A stretch of DNA of 44,719 bases. Source: Nitrosomonas sp. Nm84 (GTDB taxonomy: Bacteria; Pseudomonadota; Gammaproteobacteria; Burkholderiales; Nitrosomonadaceae). Of this stretch, positions 8,278 to 18,500 are shown one piece after another. Each line of letters starts with the position of its first letter. Positions within the stretch are counted from its first letter, which is position 1. The notes beneath the pieces were generated by a model. The model had not been told where the DNA came from and did not search any database. It saw only the letters and a list, made by a program, of their open reading frames with translations. The position numbers were made by a program, and so were the translations under genes. The DNA lies in assembly GCF_003201565.1 (NCBI RefSeq), contig NZ_QJJP01000030.1, positions 1-44,719 on the forward strand, given 5' to 3'.

Positions 8278-9882
8278 ATGGTACTAAGTCATTCAGATCC
8301 CAATATGGTTAAAGTTTTGTTGCTAACAAGCAATTTTCCTGGGTCAGATGCGTTACATAGCGAAATCATACAGATCTACGATCAAACGCGCGATTGGAAT
8401 CAAGTTGCGGCAGTAGTCAATAATTTCATGAATCAACTGGTAACCCAATATGAAACGGGTGTGAGTGGCGTAGCACAAGCGATATTTGATAATAGCTTTG
8501 GTATAAAATTATCGATTACGCAGATCGAACAGTTAGTGGTTGATTTTATCCGACAAGGTATTGACTCATGGTCTGGTTTCTTCGAATTTGTCATCACTGA
8601 TACAGGCGGGGAATTGGGGAAAACTTTGGATGGCCGCGTGGAAGAGCTGGATGCTCCCAAGCTATTAACCAGCTTGCCTGTTGATGAGGCTACAAAAGTA
8701 ACGATCGATAGTAATGTAGTGCTCACTTTCGACGAGAATGTCATGGCGGGCGTGGGCGACATCATTATCAGCGATGGGCAAGGTGATAACCGCGTCATCG
8801 CTGTGACGGATACCAGCCAGGTCACCTTTAATGGCAATATGGTGACTATCGATCCTGCAAAAAACCTGATTTTTGGTAGAACCTACAGCGTGCAGATGGC
8901 AAGCGGTGTGATTGCTGATCTGCAAAACCATCCTTATGCGGGTATCACCGATGCTACGACACTAAACTTTGATACAGTCCTAATTCCACCAGGTGTAAGG
9001 TATGTTTTGACTACTAGTCCTACTGATAATGTTCCAGGAACATTGGGTAACGATTCCATCGTAGGTTTGTTGGATGGAGGAGCACAAACAATTCAAAGTG
9101 GTGATGTTATTGATGGCGGTCCCGGTAATAATGATTCCGCTATCCTCGAGATTGTTGACGCGGCTATTGTTGCACCGACTATTTCGAGAGTTGAAAAAAT
9201 TCAGATAAGAGTTTTGTCTTCTGATAATAGTGCCTTGGATTTATCAAATATCGATGGAGTAGCATCTATAACAGTGCAAGCCGGAAGCTCGGGGCCATTC
9301 TCACTCTTCAATGCCGGCACAGTAAGTAGTGTAACTATTACTGGCACATCAGCTTTAAATTTATCAATAACCGGGCTAAGCGCTACTGATACAGTGATTG
9401 ATGCGACTACATCGATGGGAGATATCCAATTAGATCTATCAAGCATAGTAAACGATTTATCTGTAACGGGTGGTTCGGGTAAAGATGAAATCATTAGTGG
9501 CTTAGGCGTTGACGAGATTTCCGGTGGTGCTGGTGCTGATACTTTTAATTTTGGAATTGGCACTTCAGGTCTGACTTTAGGGGCGATCGATATGGTGACT
9601 GGTTTTATCACCGGGACCGATTTTCTTGATTTTGATGGGCTGGCAGGAGATAGCTCCAACTTTAATGATGCAGGGACGGTAGCAAATTACAATGATGCGC
9701 TAGCAAACGCTAATACGATAATGCAGCAGCAATCTGGCGCATGTTATATATTTGCTGATAATGGAGCTGATGGATGGATATTCGTCGATAATAATTCGGA
9801 TCAAGTTGCAGATTTGTCGGTTCAGTTGAGTGGCGTTACAGGCATTGTTGAAACCGATATTACTGGTATTAGTGGTACGTGA
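8278..9882 (+). CDS. Ig-like / RTX-like calcium-binding protein, putative secreted or surface protein
   Basis: A 534-residue acidic protein with a strong Shine-Dalgarno (AAGGAGA before ATG 8278). There is no signal peptide. Residues 1-120 are predicted helical and unrecognised. Residues about 125-235 look like a bacterial Ig-like domain of the Big_5/SwmB kind. Residues 235-400 are Ser/Thr/Asp-rich beta-repeat sequence. Around residues 398-425 there is a short RTX-like glycine/aspartate run (GGSGKDEI, then GGAGADTF), followed by an F-L-D-F-D-G type end typical of RTX proteins. Absence of a signal peptide with a C-terminal RTX-like segment fits type I secretion, but no T1SS genes are in the window. 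It follows the TPS caspase gene by 96 bases and precedes tagH, so co-expression with either is possible. Function unknown. Confidence 0.7.
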   Translation: MVLSHSDPNMVKVLLLTSNFPGSDALHSEIIQIYDQTRDWNQVAAVVNNFMNQLVTQYETGVSGVAQAIFDNSFGIKLSITQIEQLVVDFIRQGIDSWSGFFEFVITDTGGELGKTLDGRVEELDAPKLLTSLPVDEATKVTIDSNVVLTFDENVMAGVGDIIISDGQGDNRVIAVTDTSQVTFNGNMVTIDPAKNLIFGRTYSVQMASGVIADLQNHPYAGITDATTLNFDTVLIPPGVRYVLTTSPTDNVPGTLGNDSIVGLLDGGAQTIQSGDVIDGGPGNNDSAILEIVDAAIVAPTISRVEKIQIRVLSSDNSALDLSNIDGVASITVQAGSSGPFSLFNAGTVSSVTITGTSALNLSITGLSATDTVIDATTSMGDIQLDLSSIVNDLSVTGGSGKDEIISGLGVDEISGGAGADTFNFGIGTSGLTLGAIDMVTGFITGTDFLDFDGLAGDSSNFNDAGTVANYNDALANANTIMQQQSGACYIFADNGADGWIFVDNNSDQVADLSVQLSGVTGIVETDITGISGT

Positions 9883-9993
9883 AGAATCAAAAGGCAACCC
9901 ATGAGTAAAACTTGTCAGCTCAAACTTTTCTGATATTCCGTGCTTTTGGTACGGAGTAGTTAATTAATGATCTATTAAGATTGGGAGTTATCG

Positions 9994-11520
9994 ATGATCC
10001 AGATCCAGGTAGTAACTTACGAAGGCATGCCGCCGGTACAGTCAATTTCTGCTACTTTCGATGAGCTGGGCGGCAATATAGGCCGGGCCGAGGGTAATGC
10101 CCTGGTGTTGAGCGATCCGGGGCGAAGCATTTCAAGGATTCATGCATCAGTGGTGTGTCGCGGGGGTAAGTATTTTATCCGTGGGCTTGGCAGTACGATG
10201 CCGGTTTATCTGAATGAACAGCCACTCAATAACGGGCAGGACACGCTGATTGCTGATGGTGACAGAATTCGTGTTGGCGATTACGTGATGCAGGTAATGG
10301 ATAATGAGGGCTCATCAAGCCGTGGATCGTTTGAGCCAGCTATGCAACAACCACTGACACCCGCAAATGATTACTCAAATAACCAGTCGATAGCTGATTT
10401 GCTTGCTTTTCCGGAGGAACAGGTCAAGCAAAATCCAATGGCATCGAAAGTTGAAACGACAGATTCAATAGCCCAAGATATTGTAGATCCTTTTGCAAAT
10501 AATGCAGTTGCGGCGCCTAAACAAGCGATACCTTCTGATTTTGATCCTTTCGCAATGTCATCTAATGAAGAGAATAAGCTGGTTGAAATAGCGTCTTCTA
10601 GCGATTTTAAGCATCCCGATGACTTTAGCTCGGCACTAGAATCCAAAGAGAAGCAACCCAGTATTGATGATGTGATTAACTCCTCCCATGCAATAGTGGA
10701 TCTGCCTGCATCTGCCAGTAAAGGCAGCATCGATGATCCTTTGATAGCATTAGATAATGCAGCGAATGATCGGAGAATGAATCATGCAGTGCAACGTGAT
10801 GATGTTTCTGAATTAAATTCATCGCTGCCACCGATGCATGTATATGAGAAGGTTGTCGAAGCGCCGGCGATTTCTAAACCAGAAGCACCTGCCGAAGTTT
10901 TTTCATCGAATCAGGAGGAATTACTGCAAGCCTTTCTTTCGGGTGCTGGACTATCAAATCTGGATAAACCCATCGAATTGACGCCGCAATTAATGAATCA
11001 AATTGGACAGTTATTGCGGGTATCAACGCAAGGTACACTGGATTTGTTGCTGGCTCGTGCGTTGATGAAGCGCGAAATGCGTGCCGAAATGACTATGATT
11101 AGGCCACGAGAAAATAATCCGCTCAAACTTTCACCGAATGTAGAAGTGGCTTTAATGCATTTACTCGTTCCTAAGGCCAGAGAGCAAGGTTTTATGCCTC
11201 CTTTACAGGCTGTGAAAGATGCTTACAATGATTTGCGCTCGCACCAATTTGGTTTTATGGCTGGAATGCGCTCTGCTCTGTCAGGAATACTCGACCGTTT
11301 TAATCCTAATCAATTGGAAAAACGGCTGGGGCAAAAAACATTGGTTGACTCGGTTTTCTCGTTAAACCGTAAAGCTAATCTTTGGGATATGTTTACTAAT
11401 CGCTATGGTGATATTTCTCATGAAGCGGAAGAAGATTTTCATGTGATGTTCAGCAAGGAATTTTTGAGGGCATATGAGGCACAAATTGCCAAGCTCGAGA
11501 TGGAAGATAAGAAGCGATGA
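9994..11520 (+). CDS. tagH: T6SS FHA-domain scaffold protein TagH (Fha/ImpI family)
   Basis: A 508-residue cytoplasmic protein. The N-terminal FHA domain (about 1-110) shows G-R-A-E-G-N and S-I-S-R-I-H-A-S, the phosphopeptide-binding face. A long acidic, low-complexity linker (about 120-300) follows. The C-terminal part (about 305-505) matches the T6SS FHA C-terminal domain. In the threonine-phosphorylation pathway the kinase phosphorylates Fha and the phosphatase reverses it, which controls assembly at the membrane complex. A PP2C phosphatase gene follows directly and the kinase and tagF are just beyond it, which fits. The Shine-Dalgarno GGGAG lies 8-9 bases before the ATG. Confidence 0.9.
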   Translation: MIQIQVVTYEGMPPVQSISATFDELGGNIGRAEGNALVLSDPGRSISRIHASVVCRGGKYFIRGLGSTMPVYLNEQPLNNGQDTLIADGDRIRVGDYVMQVMDNEGSSSRGSFEPAMQQPLTPANDYSNNQSIADLLAFPEEQVKQNPMASKVETTDSIAQDIVDPFANNAVAAPKQAIPSDFDPFAMSSNEENKLVEIASSSDFKHPDDFSSALESKEKQPSIDDVINSSHAIVDLPASASKGSIDDPLIALDNAANDRRMNHAVQRDDVSELNSSLPPMHVYEKVVEAPAISKPEAPAEVFSSNQEELLQAFLSGAGLSNLDKPIELTPQLMNQIGQLLRVSTQGTLDLLLARALMKREMRAEMTMIRPRENNPLKLSPNVEVALMHLLVPKAREQGFMPPLQAVKDAYNDLRSHQFGFMAGMRSALSGILDRFNPNQLEKRLGQKTLVDSVFSLNRKANLWDMFTNRYGDISHEAEEDFHVMFSKEFLRAYEAQIAKLEMEDKKR

Positions 11521-11613
11521 TCAGACGTTGATTCATTTGTTTTTTGTAAGTCTATTATTTTTAGCGCATTGTCCTTACTTGATTGATGTTCGTTGGGTCA
11601 CAAAGTCTTTTTT

Positions 11614-12378
11614 ATGTATCTTGAAATTGCTAAATTATCAAAAATAGGTAAACGCAAAGTAAATGAGGATGCATGCGATTATTGGTTGACTTCCAATCTT
11701 GCTTGTTGTGTTTTGTCAGATGGACTGGGTGGACATTTTGGAGGTGACGTGGCATCGCAACTGGTTGTAAGCAGCGCACATGATAGATTTCATCAGCAAC
11801 CGGAATGTAGTGCGCGAGCAATTGAGTCGCTTTTGTATACAGCGGACGATGCGATTGTCAGAAAGCAGCAGCAGAATAAAGAATTGAAAGAGATGCGCGC
11901 AACTGCGGTAATTCTCATTGTAGATGCGGCAAACCGCCGGGCAACGTGGGGCCATATCGGGGATTCGCGTTTATATTGTTTCCGGGAAGGACGCATTATT
12001 TTGCAAACCCGTGACCATAGTATTTCTCAGAGCATGGTTGACGCGGGGTACCTAAAGCAGGAGGAATTGCGGGCTTCATCCGTTCGGAATCAATTGTATG
12101 CAGCTTTAGGTAATGGAGACCGATCCGAAGCTGAAATTTTATCCGCTGAGTTTTCAATTCAAAACGAGGATGTTTTTTTGATGTGCTCTGATGGATTATG
12201 GGAATGCGTGGATGAACATGAAATGGAACGGATGCTGAATTTGGCACCTTCGGCTTCAGGGTGGTTAGCAGCTTTGGAAAAACAGGTATTGCTGCGAGGT
12301 AATCAAAAACAAGATAATTATTCTGCGATTGCCTTATGGTGTAAAGATTCAGACGATAAAACGTTAATGCCTAGTTAA
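11614..12378 (+). CDS. pppA: PP2C-family Ser/Thr phosphatase (PppA-like)
   Basis: A 254-residue protein of the PP2C/PPM family, complete in its metal-binding motifs: V-N-E-D-A near the start, S-D-G-L-G-G-H-F-G-G-D, W-G-H-I-G-D-S-R, T-R-D-H-S, C-S-D-G-L-W-E and Q-D-N-Y-S. I chose ATG 11614 because the family normally begins just before the first strand; an in-frame TTG at 11593 would add seven residues. It would remove phosphate from the T6SS FHA protein and so oppose the kinase encoded at 14723-13032. The stop codon overlaps an alternative ATG of the next gene, consistent with an operon. The gene name follows the Pseudomonas H1-T6SS nomenclature by analogy. Confidence 0.9.
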   Translation: MYLEIAKLSKIGKRKVNEDACDYWLTSNLACCVLSDGLGGHFGGDVASQLVVSSAHDRFHQQPECSARAIESLLYTADDAIVRKQQQNKELKEMRATAVILIVDAANRRATWGHIGDSRLYCFREGRIILQTRDHSISQSMVDAGYLKQEELRASSVRNQLYAALGNGDRSEAEILSAEFSIQNEDVFLMCSDGLWECVDEHEMERMLNLAPSASGWLAALEKQVLLRGNQKQDNYSAIALWCKDSDDKTLMPS

Positions 12379-12419
12379 TGAAATTGATCAAGACCATGTT
12401 TTTTTCTCGGAGAACTATT

Positions 12420-12977
12420 ATGAAAGTAAATTCAAATCTCTTTACATCGATTCTAATCCTGTTGAGTGGATTCACCTTGCAGGCGAATGCACAAGAAGTC
12501 AAAGTGCTGCAAGAAAGTGATATTACTGAAGCTGCGATCATTGATGCACTAGCACCAGAAAAGATTGGCCGAACCAGATCTTTTAGACCGATGGATGACC
12601 AACTGGAATCAGAAGTCAATCAAAAGGCAAGTGCTTCCATGTTGATCACGTTTAACACTAACTCCGCAGAATTGACTTTTGGCGCGAAACACGCGCTTGA
12701 TAAAGTTGGCAGAGCACTTAATATGGATAAGCTGGCTAAATTTGGCTTTGTAATCGAAGGACATGCGGATTTGAGTGGCTCCTACCAGTTCAATCAACGC
12801 CTATCCGCAGCGCGAGCTGCAACAGTCATGAATTATCTCATCCATATGCATGCTATTGAACCAAGCCGATTAACAGCGATTGGCAAAGGCTATACCGAGC
12901 TAATGAATAAGGACAATCCTCTGGCGCCGGAGAATCGCCGCGTGACGCTTATTAGAATCGATAATAATAATCGATAA
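12420..12977 (+). CDS. OmpA-like peptidoglycan-binding protein, exported
   Basis: A 185-residue protein with a signal peptide (M-K-V-N-S-N then a hydrophobic core, cleavage near A-N-A-Q). The OmpA C-terminal fold (about 70-185) has the E-G-H-A-D and N-R-R-V-T motifs used to bind diaminopimelate in peptidoglycan. I chose ATG 12420 over the in-frame ATG 12378 because it has a CGGAGA Shine-Dalgarno seven bases upstream and places the signal peptide at the start. There is no lipobox, so it is probably periplasmic. TssL of this locus already carries its own OmpA domain, so this is an additional cell-wall anchor. It converges on the kinase gene, 54 bases away. Confidence 0.87.
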   Translation: MKVNSNLFTSILILLSGFTLQANAQEVKVLQESDITEAAIIDALAPEKIGRTRSFRPMDDQLESEVNQKASASMLITFNTNSAELTFGAKHALDKVGRALNMDKLAKFGFVIEGHADLSGSYQFNQRLSAARAATVMNYLIHMHAIEPSRLTAIGKGYTELMNKDNPLAPENRRVTLIRIDNNNR

Positions 12978-13031
12978 ATTTGATTTACAAAATTCGGTAG
13001 TGATTTTTAGTTGCAAGGTTCAGGAGGTTGT

Positions 13032-14723
13032 TCAGATCTTAATTTCTTCGATTGAAAATAAGGCTGCGCCATAGGATTCCTGGCAGCCTGAGGCTAGATC
13101 AGAAGGACATATTGCTTGGCCGGCAAAGAATGGCAATGTTCCTTTGTATGAGCGATACAATTCTTTTGTTTCGTTAGACGAGAAAGTTTCAAAAATATTG
13201 ACCTTCTGAAGAGCTGTATGACTGAAACTACGAGGATAATTTGAAACAATCGCGATAAAGTGATTGGTGCCCGGCGGTCCTCCTGCAATCATTCTCCATT
13301 CATTCCTAGGCAATCCTATTTGCTGATTGGCCGTTATGTGGTTATTTTGATCTTTTGCATTAGGGAAGAGCAGCAAAAAATCCGATTGATCGGTGCCTAC
13401 GGCCAAGATATAAACATATCCGGGTTTTGCGGAGCGGATTTTAAAATGTAATTGGTCTTTGTTAATAGTGACCTGTACTTTGTCTATTGATATGGTGACT
13501 GCATGATCTCGATCACGAGCATTGAAAATTGTTTCCAGCTCGCGAATCGGATCGAATTGCGCTGATTCAATAAAGGTGGGCTTGCGATCATAAGTGGGCG
13601 AGATCTTAGCTGATGTTTGCTGAGAATCCATAAAATTATTCCAAGGCAGATTCATTGCAATGAACGAAATGATTGTAATAGCAGACAGAATGGCGAAAAA
13701 CTTCCCTTTATTTGAAACTGGTTTGTCCGGTGTATTGGAATCTCCGAATATTGGCTGCTGTTGAGTAATGCCAAGAAGCCTGCGAAATTCGTCAACATTT
13801 TTCGGGCGGTGTTCAGGTCTAACGGCAAGCGCTTTATCAATGCCTTTTAGGAAAGCAATGCTATATTGATTTTTTGCAAACTCGCTTAAAGGTATGAGTT
13901 TGTCGGAAACCAGGCGGCTGACTGATGGCGTGGGTGCTTTGCGAGTGATAACAAAATAAATGACTGCTGCTAGTGCGTAAATATCGGTCCAAGGGCCCTG
14001 CGTAAGGTTTGCTTCCTCAGCATATTGTTCAATCGGTGCGTAACCCGGCTTCAAAATAACCGTAAGTGATTGCGTCATATCGCTAATCACCCGACGGGCA
14101 GCACCGAAATCTAATAAGAGTGCTCTACCTTCCGGCAGGATAAGAATATTATCTGGAGAGATATCGCGGTGTAGACACGGAGGCTTGTCTTTATGAAGAA
14201 CACTGAGCGCATCAAGGAGTTGAAATAATAAATCCTTTAACCATTTTTCATCAGGTGGCTTGTCTGTATTGCGTATTTTCTCTTTGAGCGTGATACCCTG
14301 GTAAAACGGCATCACCATATAGGCTGTTCCGTTGTTTTCCCAAAAGCGATAAACTTTCACCAGTGAAGGGTGATCAAAATGTGCAAGTAAGCGCGCTTCA
14401 TTGATAAAGCTTCGTAAGCCTGCTTGAAATATTTCTCTATTGGATTCAGATTTTAGGGAGATTTCTCCTTGATTATTCCGCATGGCAAAGCTTGAAGGCA
14501 TATATTCTTTCAGCGCAACCTGACGCTGTAGCGAATGATCGTATACCAGATAAACGATCCCAAAGCCTCCCCACCCAATAATATCGGTAATTTCGAATTC
14601 TCCGAGCGCTGTGCCAATAGGAAGAACGTGTCCTTCACGGGGCATACTGGTTTGAGAACCGATTACTGTTTCCTGAGCTAGGATCGTTAGATCATGATCG
14701 CCTGGTGGTTGGTTTGCAGTCAT
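13032..14723 (-). CDS. ppkA: T6SS transmembrane Ser/Thr protein kinase (PpkA-like) with DUF4384-type periplasmic domain
   Basis: A 563-residue protein. Residues about 42-320 form a Hanks-type kinase: glycine loop I-G-W-G-G-F-G (49-55), catalytic Lys72 in A-L-K-E, H-R-D with Asp187, D-F-G with Asp205, and an A-P-I-E-Q-Y activation-segment end. A single transmembrane helix lies at about 341-360. The outer domain (about 385-560) resembles DUF4384, often attached to bacterial kinases. It would phosphorylate TagH and perhaps other FHA partners, with the periplasmic part as sensor. It is the last gene of the minus-strand tssJ operon, 45 bases after tagF. No clear Shine-Dalgarno is seen. All catalytic motifs appear intact. 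Confidence 0.9.
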   Translation of the reverse strand: MTANQPPGDHDLTILAQETVIGSQTSMPREGHVLPIGTALGEFEITDIIGWGGFGIVYLVYDHSLQRQVALKEYMPSSFAMRNNQGEISLKSESNREIFQAGLRSFINEARLLAHFDHPSLVKVYRFWENNGTAYMVMPFYQGITLKEKIRNTDKPPDEKWLKDLLFQLLDALSVLHKDKPPCLHRDISPDNILILPEGRALLLDFGAARRVISDMTQSLTVILKPGYAPIEQYAEEANLTQGPWTDIYALAAVIYFVITRKAPTPSVSRLVSDKLIPLSEFAKNQYSIAFLKGIDKALAVRPEHRPKNVDEFRRLLGITQQQPIFGDSNTPDKPVSNKGKFFAILSAITIISFIAMNLPWNNFMDSQQTSAKISPTYDRKPTFIESAQFDPIRELETIFNARDRDHAVTISIDKVQVTINKDQLHFKIRSAKPGYVYILAVGTDQSDFLLLFPNAKDQNNHITANQQIGLPRNEWRMIAGGPPGTNHFIAIVSNYPRSFSHTALQKVNIFETFSSNETKELYRSYKGTLPFFAGQAICPSDLASGCQESYGAALFSIEEIKI

Positions 14724-14768
14724 TATTTAATTTTTAATCAGGAGGTTAACTTTAAATTTAGAACGCCC

Positions 14769-15500
14769 TTATTGCGTAACATTATCAAGTAGAATCGAAA
14801 AGTTGTTTTCCGGTGGAAGCCCGGTAAAACAGTGCAACTGTGTTTTATCCGTTTCAAAGTCAACCTTCCACCATATACTTTTGCCGAGTCCTATTTTACT
14901 AAAAACATCTTGACTTGCCTCATTGAAAACTTCAACCAGAGAGTCTGTCGTCGGTAATGATAATGACTGATGATTATTACCTTTTAGAGACGAAGCTTGC
15001 CACCAATCACCCAATTCTTGACGATAAAATGATGAGCCTGCACCCGAAAATATAGGAGGAGGGTGGCATGATAAGTTTTGATCTAAGTCATCAGGCGATA
15101 TATTGAAATCTAGCGAAGTTAGTGCAACTTGTTCCAGAGCTGCATACCAATGCTGTGCTAGAAGGATTGATAACACAGTGCCGGGATATGGTTCAATTTC
15201 AGTGACAATGGTTAACGGGAAATGCCGCCCAACTTTATCGACACTTGGCATGAGAATACCTGTCCATACTTTGGTATTGCCACAGGTATCCGGCATGAGT
15301 ATAAAGCGCCAAATTGGGCTGGTAAGATATAAATCAAGCCAATGCTCGCCTAATTGTTCCCGGCTTGATGCTATGGCCTTTTGCAACCAAGTATCCCAGA
15401 TATCAATAAAACTGGGAGGTAAGCGACGTGAAACGAAGTCACCAAGAGACGGTATTTTTCCGTACCAACCGACAGTTAAGAATTCTTTATCGCCCATCAT
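14769..15500 (-). CDS. tagF: T6SS post-translational regulator TagF
   Basis: About 243 residues, matching the TagF/ImpM family (V-G-W-Y-G-K-I-P-S-L-G-D-F near the N-terminus; S-P-I-W-R-F at about residue 70). In Pseudomonas TagF represses the T6SS post-translationally, acting through the FHA protein. The start is ambiguous. ATG 15500 overlaps the tssM stop as ATGA, the usual sign of translational coupling, and is preferred. ATG 15497 follows immediately, and an in-frame ATG at 15515 would add five residues. There is no fused PP2C domain here; the phosphatase is encoded separately at 11614. Confidence 0.88.
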   Translation of the reverse strand: MMGDKEFLTVGWYGKIPSLGDFVSRRLPPSFIDIWDTWLQKAIASSREQLGEHWLDLYLTSPIWRFILMPDTCGNTKVWTGILMPSVDKVGRHFPLTIVTEIEPYPGTVLSILLAQHWYAALEQVALTSLDFNISPDDLDQNLSCHPPPIFSGAGSSFYRQELGDWWQASSLKGNNHQSLSLPTTDSLVEVFNEASQDVFSKIGLGKSIWWKVDFETDKTQLHCFTGLPPENNFSILLDNVTQ

Positions 15501-18500
15501 AGCGTAGAGGGGCATCTGAATTCTTTGAGCTCTTGCAGTCGGAATGGATTCTGAACACTACTGGTCGTTACTTCAAATTGCGCTTTTCTACCGTTGATAT
15601 TGAAGATTGCGCTGAATTTTTCGGGTTGTGAGGATGGATTGATTTGCACGTTATCGAACATGCGAAACAGCGCCCAAGGGCCTTCAAAGACTTGTCCCGA
15701 TATGCCTTCTTGTTGAGCAGGAAAAATTTGTAGACGTACCTGCGTACTTCCTCGCGGACCAGGCCATTGAATGGAAACCGGTACTTGAGGGCCATGACTA
15801 TATTTCACCAGTTGTCCATCGATATCCAGAATAAATTGTGTGATCGCTGGATCCATATCGATTGGTTTGAACGTGAAATTGATGTTCGTGGCACGCGCTC
15901 CCCCACGGAAAAAAATATCGCGGATAATTTGCGCACGTTTGAATTCTTGAAGATCTCTGGGAGCATTGCCAGTTTGTCGGAAATACCATGCTTGTTTTGT
16001 GTTATCCACATACTGAGCCAGTTCTTTCTGGAAATATTCATCAAAACGTCCACCAAAACCGAATAATTGCGTAAAGTCGTCTTGTGTCACATCCTGGTTA
16101 CTTTTTTTCGTAAAAGGATATCGTCCGGCAATCGCTTTCTGACAGAAATCAGTAATTGCTATTTTGAGCGATTGATTCAAGTTACCCCGTGTCATTCCTT
16201 CAGTCTGATTCTGGCTGCTGGAAGAAAGTGTTGTGAACATAGAACGTAGCGGTTCATTTAAGCGACGGGCATTGGCTCCCATTTCTGATTGTACTTTACT
16301 GGTTGGAAGCGTAGTGTTTGTCTTTAGTGCCTCTTCAGTTGCCGTAAGGAATAAGTAAAGTTCATTAACCTGAGAAAGTAGTCCGTCTATGGGGGCTGAT
16401 TGTCCAGGACTTTGTGCCTGCACCAAGCGACGCAACTCCTTAAATTTTTCGTCAACAATATGCTCTGGCCTTGAAACAAGTTCTGCGGTCATTATTTTTT
16501 CTTCCGAACGCCCAAGTAACTGCTTTAAAGTTTTGCTTGCATTCTTGACTTGATCGGTGGCTTTCTCAACCATATTTCTTTCAGCGGGATCAGTGTTGAC
16601 CAATGTAACTTCTTTGACGATGGCTCTTAACAATAACGAAAGTGGAGAGTCGGCGGCAGAAAGAAGTCGTGTTAATTCAATATTTTTTTGCAAGGAGTTT
16701 GCATTGATGAGTTTTATATCGTTAATGAAGGCATCCCAGTTTTTTGCGTAGTCCTGCAAATATAAGCGGCGAACTTCTTCATTGATTTGAAATTCATCTT
16801 GGGAACTGAATATTAATTTGCTTTGTTTTTCGGGAAGACCAAGTACCCAAGATTCTTCTTGAGCAAGCTGCTGAGTGATTTCCTTGGCTGCCTGCGGGAA
16901 AAAATTGTAATAGCCATCATAGGTATATAAACCTGATATTCCCTTGCTAAGAGGCATGCCGCTTTTACGCTCGAATACAAGGGTGGCTGCCGATCCTACG
17001 CTTGTTGCGATGGTAAATTCAGGAACATTAATATTCATTCCTTGAAGTTTTAGGCGGTTATAAATCCGCTGTGCTAAAGGTGTTTTAGCGATGATGGAGC
17101 GTACCCGGTTGATGAGTTGCGTATTGATTGGAATGGGGGAAGCTAAATGGTCATGGCTCAATAAGGAATCAAGGTGTGATTCCAGAATCTTGCGTTGATC
17201 ATGGGTAAATTCCCTCGGCAAGCTGATTTCCCAATCCAACATGATAAAAGCCTTTAAAGCTACCGGATCAAAATGTTCGGCTTGATGCAGCATAAGATAG
17301 GCTTTAAGGCCTTCATATAATAATTCCATATTGCTGGCATTTGCGCTGCTGAGTATATATTCGATACGCAGTATCAGTTGTGGAAGAAATGTATCCTGCA
17401 GTAGCCGTTGAAAAGAATTGTTCGCCGCAGCTGTCAGTTTATCGCCTTGATAAAGACCCATACTCATGGAAAGTGGTGGTGATTCCATGTTGCCGCCGGG
17501 GATCATGGCAAGTTCCTTCACGGCTTTGAGCGCAGCGATGAGATCTGGCATATTGATATTCTGTACCACGGGGAGTTGCTCAACCTGCTTGGAAACTTCA
17601 GGTATTTTTGCGGACACTTCTGCAACATAAGCTTGATTCTGGGTAAAGCTAATTGCCCATGCAGCAATCAAGCCGAGAGTACAAAATATTGCAATGAAAG
17701 AAACACTCCATTGCAACAGTGCGCGTTGACGTTCCCAGCGAAGATTAGTCCCCGCAATTTCTGCCTCGTTTAATATGACGTCTTGAATGAGCCGTGATAG
17801 GAAGAAGCTTTTTCCACTGGGCTTGTGAGGAATTAATTGTCTACCGTCAAGCTGCAGTGCTCGCGCAAAACCACTGATGATGCGATCAATCGGATTGCCT
17901 TCTTGTATGCCACTGGTAAAGTAAATGCCGCGTAATAGTGGCGGCTGACTAAAGCGTGACAGCGAAAAAATTTGATCGAGAAAATCCCCGAGCGTAGCTT
18001 TCAGTGCACTGAATTGCTGGGGAAAAGTATAGAGTAGGGCGCGTTTCTGGATATCTCTTTCATCTTGCAAGTAATCAATGAGCCTGTCGTTGAGGCGTTG
18101 TTCCAGTAAAGCGAATTCGGAACCAAAATTAGCAAGCGGCATGGCATCTTCATTTTCTGAAAGTGGAAAAGTTGCTCCCCACACTTGCATTCTTTCTTCT
18201 TTGCCATATTTGCCAAAAAATTCCATAAAGCCATTGAGTAAATCCATTTTGGTGACAAGCACGTAAATAGGAAAGCGGATATTAAGCTCGGAATGGAGTT
18301 CTTGGATACGCTTACGTATGGAATTCGCTTGCGCTTCTCTCTGGGCGGGCGTTTGTTGCAGTAAATCTGTCAAACTGATGGTGACAATAATACCGTTGAT
18401 GGGGCGGCGGGGGCGGTATTTCTTGAGCAGCTTCAGGAATCCGCTCCAGGCGGCACTGTCTTGTTCTTGGTTGCTTTCTTGCGTGGTGTACCGGCCCGCA

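Noticed and set aside
9930..9960. TCCGT / ACGGA hairpin between the Ig/RTX-like gene and tagH
   Set aside because: Only a five-bp stem with a nine-base loop and no T-run; likely chance.
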